Source: Candidatus Bathyarchaeota archaeon
Lineage (GTDB): Archaea; Thermoproteota; Bathyarchaeia; Bathyarchaeales; Bathyarchaeaceae
NCBI GenBank assembly: GCA_026967815.1
Contig: JAPUUO010000064.1
Coordinates: 1 to 7,627 of the forward strand
Direction of reading: 5' to 3'
Length of the DNA stretch: 7,627 bases
The notes beneath the pieces were generated by a model. That model made no database searches. It saw only the letters and a list, made by a program, of their open reading frames with translations, and was not told the origin of the DNA. Both the position numbers and the translations under genes were made by a program. Shown here one piece after another: positions 1 through 6,244 of the stretch. Position 1 is the stretch's first letter. Every line of letters starts with the position of its first letter.

Positions 1-1176
1 CTGTTTCTGCTCTACACCTCCGGCTCGACCGGCAAACCCAAAGGCATCCAGCATTCCAGCGCGGGTTATCTGCTCAACGCCGTCATCACCAATCTGTGGG
101 TGTTCGATCTGCAGGATCAGGACATCTTCTGGTGCACCGCCGATGTCGGCTGGATCACCGGCCACAGCTACGTCGCCTTCGGCCCGCTGGCCGCAGGCAC
201 GACCGTGGTCATGTTCGAAGGCGCGCCGGTGGTGCCCGATGCCGGCCGCTTCTGGAACATCGTTGAAGACCATAAAGTCAGCGTGTTCTACACCGCCCCC
301 ACCGCCATCCGTGCGCTGATGAAGTTCGGTGATGAATACCCCAACAAATACGACCTCTCCAGCCTGCGCCTGCTCGGCACCGTCGGTGAACCCATCAACC
401 CCGAGGCCTGGATGTGGTACCACACCGTCATCGGCAAGGAGCGCTGCCCGATCGTCGATACATGGTGGCAGACCGAAACCGGCGCCAACATGATCGCCCC
501 CATCCCCGGCGCAGTCAGCACCAAACCCGGCTCCTGCACCCTGCCGCTACCCGGCATTGCCGCCGACGTGGTCAATGAAGAGGGCGAATCCATCACCGAA
601 GCCAACAAGGGCGGCTATCTGGTGATCAAAAAACCCTTCCCCTCCATGCTGCAAACAGTCTGGGGTGACGAGCAACGCTATGTTGACACCTACTTCCCCA
701 AATTCGGCGGCAAATATTACCTTGCCGGTGACAGCGCCCGAAGAGATAAAGACGGCTACTTCTGGATCATGGGTCGCATCGACGACGTGGTCAACATCTC
801 CGGCCACCGCCTCGGCACCATGGAAATCGAATCCGCCCTGGTGGCACATGAACGCGTAGTCGAAGCCGCGGTTGTCAGTCGCCCGCACGAAATCAAGGGC
901 GAAGCCATCGTCGCTTTTGTCATCTGCCACGGTGAGAGGCCGGTGGGCGAAGAGGCCAAAAAAGTGGCTCAGGAACTGCGCGACTGGGTTGGCGAGGAAA
1001 TCGGCGCGATCGCCAAACCCGACGACATCCGCTTTGCCGACGGCCTGCCCAAAACCCGCTCCGGAAAAATCATGCGCCGCCTGCTGAGAAACATCGCCCG
1101 CGGCGAAGAGATCACGCAGGATATTTCTACATTGGAAAATGAGGGCGTGGTTAAGCAATTGCAGGGAAAGGAGTGA
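1..1176 (+). CDS. acs: Acetyl-CoA synthetase (AMP-forming), C-terminal part, 5' end outside window
   Basis: The frame is open from base 1 and ends at TGA 1174-1176, giving 391 residues of a family usually near 650, so roughly the first 260 lie upstream. The enzyme activates acetate with ATP to acetyl-AMP and transfers the acetyl group to CoA in the cytoplasm. Visible motifs in order are the nucleotide-binding loop YTSGSTGKPKG (13-45), DTWWQTETG whose tryptophans are typical of the small acetate pocket (457-483), YLAGD (718-732), the hinge motif GRIDDVVNISGHRLG (772-816) and the C-terminal PKTRSGKIMRR. The lysine of SGK (1066-1068) is the catalytic residue that is acetylated in the Salmonella enzyme. 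The GTG at 100 is internal and not the real start. The gene is GC-rich, unlike the block that follows. Its last 650 bp recur at 6241-6895. Family assignment is secure; that this copy is functional is inferred from the intact frame. Confidence 0.96.
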   Translation: MFLLYTSGSTGKPKGIQHSSAGYLLNAVITNLWVFDLQDQDIFWCTADVGWITGHSYVAFGPLAAGTTVVMFEGAPVVPDAGRFWNIVEDHKVSVFYTAPTAIRALMKFGDEYPNKYDLSSLRLLGTVGEPINPEAWMWYHTVIGKERCPIVDTWWQTETGANMIAPIPGAVSTKPGSCTLPLPGIAADVVNEEGESITEANKGGYLVIKKPFPSMLQTVWGDEQRYVDTYFPKFGGKYYLAGDSARRDKDGYFWIMGRIDDVVNISGHRLGTMEIESALVAHERVVEAAVVSRPHEIKGEAIVAFVICHGERPVGEEAKKVAQELRDWVGEEIGAIAKPDDIRFADGLPKTRSGKIMRRLLRNIARGEEITQDISTLENEGVVKQLQGKE

Positions 1177-1284
1177 AAGCTTTTTACCGCAAAAAAAATT
1201 TTCTGGAAAAAATTTGAACAGCCGTTTTATGACTGGCGAAGAGTGGAGGGCAGGAAGCTCAGAATAGCCGCAGAGAAAAATAAA
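522..1284 (+). repeat. Direct repeat copy A: acs 3' end plus downstream flank
   Basis: This segment matches 6241 to about 7012 in the same orientation. Coordinates are offset by exactly 5719 through the whole coding part, with no indels. Bases 565-1127 are identical to 6284-6846 (563 bp). Outside that core the copies diverge: four differences in 522-564 (at 529, 539, 549 and 564) and ten in 1126-1176. After the stop the match continues with indels as far as the CGCAGAGA motif near 1275. The block between the two copies is the AT-rich insert. Confidence 0.95.
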
Positions 1285-1288
1285 TATC

Positions 1289-1429
1289 TATACAGGGAGC
1301 AATTAACATTCTTCCGGTTACGCTAGAATAATTAGAAATAATTAGGGTCAAAATAAAATTAAACATTCGCAATGGCAGAAGCGCTGAGTATAAAAAAGCG
1401 TTTATCGTTTTTGCTTTTCTCCCTGTATA
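1289..1429. mobile_element. Possible MITE-like segment with 11-bp terminal inverted repeats
   Basis: TATACAGGGAG at 1289-1299 is the perfect reverse complement of CTCCCTGTATA at 1419-1429, bounding a 141-bp AT-rich non-coding segment. The repeats do not extend inward or outward, and I see no clear target-site duplication (left flank AAATATC, right flank ACCCGCC). The left end lies just beyond the end of the acs-linked repeat. It could be a small non-autonomous element, a long-range hairpin or chance, so confidence is modest. Confidence 0.3.
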
Positions 1430-1493
1430 ACCCGCCTCCGATCAAGGGGTCAGAACACTTAAACTTAATTGCCGTCATACAACCTTAAACAAT

Positions 1494-1700
1494 ATGAAAT
1501 ATATTTTATATCATCGTAGCCTCAACCATCGTCACTGGATGCAGTTACAGTCAGGCTTATCAAGGCATGCAGCAGTATCAAATTAATCAATGTCAACAAT
1601 CAGCATCTAGTTCTGAGTATAAAGACTGCATACAGCAAACAAAAAAACTTTTAACGAATATAACAAAGAGCGTGAGGAAGGGAACCTCCCCCAGTTTTGA
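1494..1700 (+). pseudogene. Small lipoprotein gene with two frameshifts
   Basis: An ATG at 1494 opens MKYIL, but the frame must lose one base near 1509 to continue into IIVASTIVTGC, a hydrophobic signal peptide ending in a lipobox whose cysteine is 1540-1542. The lipobox frame has no start codon of its own, because TGA overlaps the ATG. That frame runs through a hydrophilic, Gln-rich stretch with two more cysteines (INQC and YKDC) up to an A7 run at 1641-1647. Moving back one base there gives TFNEYNKEREEGNLPQF and a stop at 1698-1700, more plausible than the unshifted tail, which runs to 1749. The repaired product would be about 68 residues, an outer-membrane or periplasmic lipoprotein of unknown role. 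No good ribosome binding site precedes the ATG. Alternatives are homopolymer sequencing errors, or -1 slippage at A_AAA_AAA for the second lesion only. Confidence 0.55.
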
Positions 1701-1887
1701 ACACTACCCTGAAAAACATGCCGGGATCTTTCACATGTGTTCGAGATAACAATTAGATATCTTAAAATAGCGTGAATTATTTGCACCTATTTTATTGATT
1801 CTTTAATTAATTAAGACCAGCCTATTCATACCATCGTCCAGTACTGGCACATCCGTCACCAGTGCTAAATAATATGATGAATCTTAT
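1701..1887. other. Gene-free AT-rich spacer with an imperfect hairpin
   Basis: No convincing gene lies between the broken lipoprotein gene and the end of the PhnD-like gene. AGTACTGG at 1840-1847 pairs with CCAGTGCT at 1859-1866 with one mismatch across an 11-base loop, just past the 3' end of the minus-strand operon. It lacks a T-run on the minus strand, so it is not a canonical intrinsic terminator, although it could stabilise the mRNA end. TTAATTAATTAA near 1804 is a simple AT palindrome. Confidence 0.3.
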
Positions 1888-2757
1888 TTAATTAAATGGT
1901 GCGATGTTCAAAGTCTTTAATGCTTGAATCATGTTATCAAGTGGAAGCGGATCTATAAAGCCTTTAATTTTTGCCTTTTTAGATGCAGGCAAGTCTGAAG
2001 TCATACTTAAAGCCGCTTTTTTTACGCTATTCGCAAGCTCTGTGTCGACACCATTCAAAGCTGTAAGATACCATTCTGGATAGAGAACAGTTGAGTGCAA
2101 TAATGGCAACGCTTTATCTTCTCTTGAGTCTATTACATAAAAGTCATCAATATTTATTTTTCCTTCCTTATTCATTGACTCGAGCAAACCTGATCTTACA
2201 AAAGCAGCATCGATAACTCCCGCTTTTACAGCTAAAACAAGATCATCTTGCTTCTTACCCGCTATCATCGAAGCAAAGTCTTTATGCACATCAATCCCTT
2301 TTAACTTCAGATGATACGTCTGAAATATGTAAGCACCTGCCGCCACCTTAAACTTCATCGACATGACTTTTTTACCGCGAAGATCTTCTGCTGTTCTAAT
2401 GTTCTTATCTTTACGCGTTATGATTAAACCAGCAAACTGGCTACCACTATTTTTATTTATCGACGCTAATTGTTGAGCACTGTATTTTTCTTTCAGTGCA
2501 ACTGTGTGCGCTGGATGACTGAGTACAAAATTAACCTCATTGTTGCTAGCCGCACTTAGCACCTTAGGTGGTGCAAGCGCAATAATCTTTACTGTTTTCC
2601 CTGTAGAATCACTTATATACTTCCCAAAATCAGTCCACTTTTGAAGAGCCTTAAGCTCTCCTCGTGGAGCCAGGACTCCTAAGTTAATATCTTCTGCCAA
2701 AACTATCTGGCTAGAAAATACTGTCAGCAATAAAGTAAATATAATTGTTATTTTCAT
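1888..2757 (-). CDS. PhnD/TtrS-like periplasmic substrate-binding protein
   Basis: The 289-residue product starts with a Sec signal peptide (residues 1-21, cleavage after VLA before EDINLG). The rest looks like one PhnD-type binding domain (phosphate/phosphite/phosphonate-binding superfamily). Supporting features are the first strand INLGVLAPRGE (24-34), FVLSHPAHTVALKE (77-90) in the ligand-cleft region, GLIITRKDKNIRTAEDLRGKKVM (110-132; the usual 'sl.dLkGk' segment) and AVKAGVIDAAFVRSGLLE (176-193). The LAPRGE start, the YPEW motif (226-229) and the C-terminal PLPLDNMIQALKTL pattern recall the sensor half of tetrathionate-type kinases (TtrS) more than phosphonate importers. No ABC permease or ATPase gene is nearby. 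AGGGA at 2765-2769 is a good ribosome binding site for the ATG at 2755-2757. It follows the chemoreceptor gene by 79 bp on the same strand, so a shared transcript and a ligand-presenting role are likely but inferred. The ligand is unknown. Confidence 0.8.
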   Translation of the reverse strand: MKITIIFTLLLTVFSSQIVLAEDINLGVLAPRGELKALQKWTDFGKYISDSTGKTVKIIALAPPKVLSAASNNEVNFVLSHPAHTVALKEKYSAQQLASINKNSGSQFAGLIITRKDKNIRTAEDLRGKKVMSMKFKVAAGAYIFQTYHLKLKGIDVHKDFASMIAGKKQDDLVLAVKAGVIDAAFVRSGLLESMNKEGKINIDDFYVIDSREDKALPLLHSTVLYPEWYLTALNGVDTELANSVKKAALSMTSDLPASKKAKIKGFIDPLPLDNMIQALKTLNIAPFN

Positions 2758-2836
2758 ATTATTATCCCTAGTTAATTAAACCAGCTTCGTTTATAGTTTT
2801 TTTGCAGTCATTTTTTTATTTTATACTCATTTATTT

Positions 2837-4507
2837 TTAGTAGTTCGCCTGCTGCAGCTGTACCTGTATCTGATTATCGTTTTCTTTGATAGTTTTAACA
2901 GCTTTTAATTTTGTACTATTTTCAAATTGAACAGAATCATTTATCTTGAATTGTGAAATCAATGCCGCTAACGATCGAGATTGTTCGCCCATGCTCACAC
3001 TAGTCGCAGACATTTCCTCTGTTAATGCCGCATTTTGTTGCGTCATTTCATCAATTCCTCTCATTGCGACATTTACCTGATCAATACTCTGGCTTTGCTC
3101 CCTGCTGGAAGTTGATATTTCTGAAATCACTTCTGAAACTTTTTTCACATTTGAAATGATCTTCTTAAGTTGGAAGCCTGAATCATAAACTAACTGAGTA
3201 CCTGTACTTATTTTCATTACAGAGTTATTGATTAATGTATTAATTTCTTTTGCCGCTTCAGCGCTTCGGTGCGATAAGCTTCTTACTTCAGACGCAACGA
3301 CAGCAAAACCACGACCTTGCTCACCTGCGTGCGCAGCTTCAACTGCCGCATTCAACGCGAGTAGATTCGTCTGAAAAGCAATTTCATTGATAACACCTAT
3401 TATATTCACAATATCACTGCTAAATGCTTCAATTTCTTTCATAGCCATTTCAGCCTGCTCTACCATGTTACCTCCTTCAACTGCATCATCTGCTGCTTTA
3501 AGAACTAGGGCATATGCATTATCTGCATCGTCTGCATTTTTCCCGACCCCAGAAGTCAATTCGGTGATACTGCTTGAAATCTCTTCAAGATGTGCTGCCT
3601 GCTCTGTAGTACGGCTAGACAAGTCGCCGTTACTATTCGCTATATCGACTGATACCTGATTAATCGATTCAGCCGCATATTTTATTTTAATAACAAGAGC
3701 ATGAATTTTTTCACTAAAGGTATTAAATGAACTCGATACCTGAGCAACTTCATCGTGTCCGTCAAAGCTTAATCTTCGAGTCAGGTCTCCTTCACCTTCT
3801 CCAATATCTCTCAGTACATCGGCCGCAATCCCCAATGGCTTGGTTATTTGCTGGGCAATTACGTAAACTATTATTCCACCGAATGCCAATATAATAAAAA
3901 GCATAAAAATCATTTTTACAAGTGCTGCACTCACTGATTCATCTCTGGTATCCTGCATCATTTGCTGGCTTTTAGCACTTTGTTTTTCCATCTTCTGTAT
4001 ATCACTTACACTTCGTTTATCATTGTATAAAACAATAACTTTACCTAACGGCACCCCGTCTGAAATAATCGGTAAGTTAACTTTGTTCGGACTATCTATT
4101 GTTTCTTCATCACCAGACTGAGCAAGTGTCAGTGCATCAATGTTCTCAAATGCAACATAAGAAATATCGGGATCCTCTGTTGCCACATCTGCATAAGCAA
4201 GCAAGAGCGATAAATCGAATTCCGCGATTGCGGCAGGTGCTATTGTTGACAACATTTTTGCCAGATTTTTAACTTTAAGATCCAGGGAGGATTGACTCGC
4301 TGTTATCTGTAAATCTGTAGTTTGAGTAATATTTTTAGCTGAAGCATCTAACAGGTTATCTAGAGAGCGGCCTTGCATATTAAGAGCAACGTATGCATTA
4401 ATTGATAAAAGAAACATTAGACTTATTGTTGTGGCAATAACAAATTTTCCACCTACACCTAAATTCAATGCCAGATCAGTATATTGTGACACTCTTATTC
4501 TTTTCAT
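2837..4507 (-). CDS. Methyl-accepting chemotaxis protein (transmembrane chemoreceptor)
   Basis: The 556-residue product has the classic chemoreceptor layout. A short cytoplasmic start is followed by TM1 (about 21-43), a periplasmic domain of about 150 residues (44-195), TM2 (about 196-219), a HAMP domain (about 220-272) and a long helical signalling domain to about 520. The hairpin tip that contacts CheA and CheW is intact (EIAFQTNLLALNAAVEAAHAG, 375-395, then EQGRGFAVVASEVRSL). Methylation-helix patterns appear at SSRTTEQAAHLEEI (297-310) and QQNAALTEEM (490-499). The sensory domain has a Cache/PAS-like end (PIISDGVPLGKVIVLYN, 146-162), which I could not classify further. The C-terminus ends in QLQQANY and lacks the NWETF-type CheR/CheB tether. 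The start is supported by GGAAA (4513-4517) five bases before the ATG. It lies upstream of, and co-directional with, the PhnD-like gene and divergent from the ModA-like gene. No che genes are visible, so it would signal through proteins encoded elsewhere. Confidence 0.95.
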   Translation of the reverse strand: MKRIRVSQYTDLALNLGVGGKFVIATTISLMFLLSINAYVALNMQGRSLDNLLDASAKNITQTTDLQITASQSSLDLKVKNLAKMLSTIAPAAIAEFDLSLLLAYADVATEDPDISYVAFENIDALTLAQSGDEETIDSPNKVNLPIISDGVPLGKVIVLYNDKRSVSDIQKMEKQSAKSQQMMQDTRDESVSAALVKMIFMLFIILAFGGIIVYVIAQQITKPLGIAADVLRDIGEGEGDLTRRLSFDGHDEVAQVSSSFNTFSEKIHALVIKIKYAAESINQVSVDIANSNGDLSSRTTEQAAHLEEISSSITELTSGVGKNADDADNAYALVLKAADDAVEGGNMVEQAEMAMKEIEAFSSDIVNIIGVINEIAFQTNLLALNAAVEAAHAGEQGRGFAVVASEVRSLSHRSAEAAKEINTLINNSVMKISTGTQLVYDSGFQLKKIISNVKKVSEVISEISTSSREQSQSIDQVNVAMRGIDEMTQQNAALTEEMSATSVSMGEQSRSLAALISQFKINDSVQFENSTKLKAVKTIKENDNQIQVQLQQANY

Positions 4508-4510
4508 AGA

Positions 4511-4562
4511 TATTTCCGTATTTTTGTTTAAGTTAATATTTCCGTACTTCTATTTAAGTTAA
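4511..4562 (-). repeat. 26-bp tandem duplication of the chemoreceptor leader and RBS
   Basis: Bases 4511-4536 and 4537-4562 are adjacent copies of one 26-bp unit, differing at three positions in the middle. Read on the minus strand, each unit runs from TTAACTTAAA to TACGGAAATA, so the GGAAA ribosome binding site of the chemoreceptor gene is present twice. Only the copy at 4513-4517 is correctly spaced from the ATG at 4505-4507. Confidence 0.85.
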
Positions 4563-4608
4563 TAAGTTATTTTTAGTGATAGCCTACATTTTTTAACATT
4601 TTGCGCGT

Positions 4609-4637
4609 ACATTATCTACCTAAACTCATAGAGTCAA
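4609..4637 (-). promoter_or_regulatory. Candidate sigma-70 promoter for the chemoreceptor operon
   Basis: On the minus strand TTGACT (4637-4632) is followed after 17 bases by TAATGT (4614-4609). The -35 box is near consensus and the -10 box is weak. It lies about 100 bp upstream of the chemoreceptor ATG and outside the duplicated 26-bp leader unit. This is pattern-based only. Confidence 0.4.
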
Positions 4638-4707
4638 TATATTTTTTCTCCACACAGACAGAAAATGACCTACGATCTTAGTTAACCTTTTACGCCTCAA
4701 TCATGCA

Positions 4708-4724
4708 CGGCGCCGCCTTTTTTT
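4708..4724. promoter_or_regulatory. GC palindrome followed by a T7 run in the divergent intergenic region
   Basis: CGGCGCCG (4708-4715) is a perfect 8-bp palindrome, unusually GC-rich for this region, followed by seven Ts (4718-4724). It has no loop, so it is a poor hairpin terminator. On the minus strand it reads GTAAAAAAAGGCGG, close to GTAAAAGGCGG on the plus strand at 4806-4816. The two could be opposed half-sites of a regulator between the divergent genes. This is speculative. Confidence 0.25.
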
Positions 4725-4817
4725 ACAAACAAAATTTCCATAAAACTTTTATTTAGTCACCTTTTAAAGCCTTAAATACTTTTAAAACGTATATTATTAT
4801 TTTTATGTAAAAGGCGG

Positions 4818-4846
4818 TTGCTTCATGATGACAATTGCTATATATT
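4818..4846 (+). promoter_or_regulatory. Candidate promoter for the ModA-like binding protein gene
   Basis: TTGCTT (4818-4823) and TATATT (4841-4846) are separated by 17 bases. The -10 box matches consensus at five of six positions and the -35 box at three of six. Transcription would start about 100 bp before the ATG at 4957. Other TATATA alignments one or two bases away are possible. Confidence 0.4.
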
Positions 4847-4849
4847 GAA

Positions 4850-4907
4850 GTAGACACTAATTTTAATTTACGTGTCGTTAATTATGCAAAAATGGATAAC
4901 TGTCTAC
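4850..4907 (+). repeat. 7-bp inverted repeat in the 5' leader of the ModA-like gene
   Basis: GTAGACA (4850-4856) is complementary to TGTCTAC (4901-4907), closing a 44-base AT-rich interval in the presumed untranslated leader. It may be an RNA stem or an operator. The stem is short and no known riboswitch is recognisable. Confidence 0.25.
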
Positions 4908-4956
4908 GGATAGATTTAAGAAAAGAGCAACAACAATCAAATGGAGTATTAATAGG

Positions 4957-6129
4957 ATGCATAATCATATGACTAATGTAATCAAATTTTTCGCTGCCAG
5001 CACTTTTGCACTATCTAGCGCATCTGCGTTCGCGGTGCCGCCAGTTACTGGCAACCCACTCGTAGTTAAACACATAGGATCTGTAAACTGGCCCCAAGAA
5101 ACGCCTGTCAGCGTACCATTTCTAACGCAGGGCGATGCCAATGCATTGAATGATATGCATGGCGAAGTAAGCTGTGACGTTAATATCTCAACTCCCGGCA
5201 ACTATCATATGGCACTAAAAGATGCCATGTATGGTCGTCCAGACCTGGGCCATGTTGGCTTAGTAGAACAAGTTTCAGCACTCTATGGTACAACTGTATG
5301 CTGGACTACTTCTCCTCCAATCAATGAAGAGCAAATTCCTGCCCAGAGCCTACAATTTAAAAATGTTGATCTTATAGGACTTCCTGCGCTAGCTATGGGC
5401 CCAGGCAACAAGATGAATAATCTTGTAAACAAAGGCCTGGTAGATCCTGCAACTCGTCAAAAATTTATGGTAAACCGCGGCAACGTTATGCTGGTTCGTG
5501 CTGATAAAGAGCATCAAATAACCAGTATCTGCGATTTAAAGAAACACGTACGTTTAGTAACTCCAAACCCTCCAGGTTCTAGTTCTTCTGAAGGCGGTTC
5601 GTTTGATAATTTCTCAGGAACTCTATACAATGTAATAGCTAATAATCCTTCACTACCCTGTCATGACGATGCTGCTGAAATATTTAACAATATTTTTAGC
5701 CAGGATCTTTCTAAATTGAAGACTGAAAACCTTGCTAGCACATTCAATCACGAAAAGTTCTTAGAAGTATATAAAGACGAAGACGTACGTTGGGTAGCTT
5801 CATCTCGCATCATGCATCGTGACATTCCTTATGCATTGTGTAATGACTATGCAGATGCAGGAATCATCTTTTATCATCAAGCCAAATATATTAAGAAAGA
5901 GATGGCTGCACTTGGCTGCAACCTAAATATCGTGCCTTTAGGTGGCACAGAAGAAAACCCACAACCTCTTTCAGGCAATAAAGTTGGCGCTTTGTTTATT
6001 GCTAAAGTTGCTGGCGATTTTTCTACAAATGCAATGGGAGCTCGTGATCTTATTTATGATTTCATCACTGCTAGCCCTATCTGGACCCGTATCATGGATG
6101 ACCATGGCATGGACGATCCAACACCATAA
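4957..6129 (+). CDS. Secreted ModA-like (type 2) periplasmic binding protein, six cysteines, ligand unknown
   Basis: The product has 390 residues with a clear signal peptide: a basic and hydrophobic start, then SSASAFA with cleavage after residue 26 before VPPVTG. GGAG at 4943-4946 is ten bases before the ATG at 4957 and favours it over the in-frame ATG at 4969. Several segments match type 2 solute-binding folds of the molybdate/extracellular binding group. GNVMLVRADKEHQITSICDLKKH (175-197) resembles the hinge and 'sl.DL' region, followed by VRLVTPNPPG. YADAGIIFYHQAKYI (298-312) is the 'ADaGivy' segment. The end, ARDLIYDFITASPIWTRIMDDHGMD (362-386), matches the usual last helix. Cysteines at 73, 115, 192, 235, 295 and 321 could form three disulfides. 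It is longer than typical ModA and has no transporter genes beside it. It is divergent from the chemoreceptor, so a sensory partner role is possible but inferred. I do not recognise the exact family. Confidence 0.7.
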   Translation: MHNHMTNVIKFFAASTFALSSASAFAVPPVTGNPLVVKHIGSVNWPQETPVSVPFLTQGDANALNDMHGEVSCDVNISTPGNYHMALKDAMYGRPDLGHVGLVEQVSALYGTTVCWTTSPPINEEQIPAQSLQFKNVDLIGLPALAMGPGNKMNNLVNKGLVDPATRQKFMVNRGNVMLVRADKEHQITSICDLKKHVRLVTPNPPGSSSSEGGSFDNFSGTLYNVIANNPSLPCHDDAAEIFNNIFSQDLSKLKTENLASTFNHEKFLEVYKDEDVRWVASSRIMHRDIPYALCNDYADAGIIFYHQAKYIKKEMAALGCNLNIVPLGGTEENPQPLSGNKVGALFIAKVAGDFSTNAMGARDLIYDFITASPIWTRIMDDHGMDDPTP

Positions 6130-6156
6130 GTTTTAAAAGTTATATTAAAGAAAACG

Positions 6157-6192
6157 AACCCCATGTAGCTTTAACGTTACATGGGGTTTTTT
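6157..6192 (+). terminator. Intrinsic terminator of the ModA-like gene
   Basis: AACCCCATGTA (6157-6167) pairs perfectly with TACATGGGGTT (6178-6188) across a short loop and runs into Ts at 6187-6192. It starts 27 bases after the stop codon. This is the strongest terminator in the window and the last recognisable element of the AT-rich block before the acs fragment begins at 6241. Confidence 0.92.
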
Positions 6193-6233
6193 ATATATAA
6201 CTCTCAAAGCTAAAAGCGTACCCAATAGTAAGA

Positions 6234-6244
6234 ACAGGATCAAA
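6234..6244 (+). repeat. 11-bp direct repeat, left copy, at the acs fragment breakpoint
   Basis: ACAGGATCAAA here recurs at 6921-6931, so the 5'-truncated acs fragment sits between two copies. The left copy straddles the point (6241) where similarity to the intact acs begins. It may mark a recombination junction, but an 11-bp match could be chance. Confidence 0.4.

Noticed and set aside
547..1158. Long minus-strand open frame opposite acs, and its twin at 6191-7096
   Set aside because: Both are antisense shadows of the GC-rich acs codons. The real plus-strand frame carries all family motifs, and the antisense product has no recognisable domain.
1193..1215. AT-only hairpin after the acs stop codon as a terminator
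   Set aside because: The stem is only A/T pairs within low-complexity sequence and is not preserved in the second copy.
1567..1749. A 60-residue protein starting at ATG 1567
   Set aside because: The same frame continues upstream into a lipobox, and the last part reads better in another frame, so this is the middle of a frameshifted lipoprotein gene.
2758..2836. A tiny reading frame (about six codons, minus strand) between the chemoreceptor and PhnD-like genes
   Set aside because: It is too short, lacks a ribosome binding site and sits in very AT-rich DNA where such frames arise by chance.
3387..3659. Plus-strand open frame inside the chemoreceptor gene
   Set aside because: It is antisense to the conserved signalling domain and shows no features of its own.
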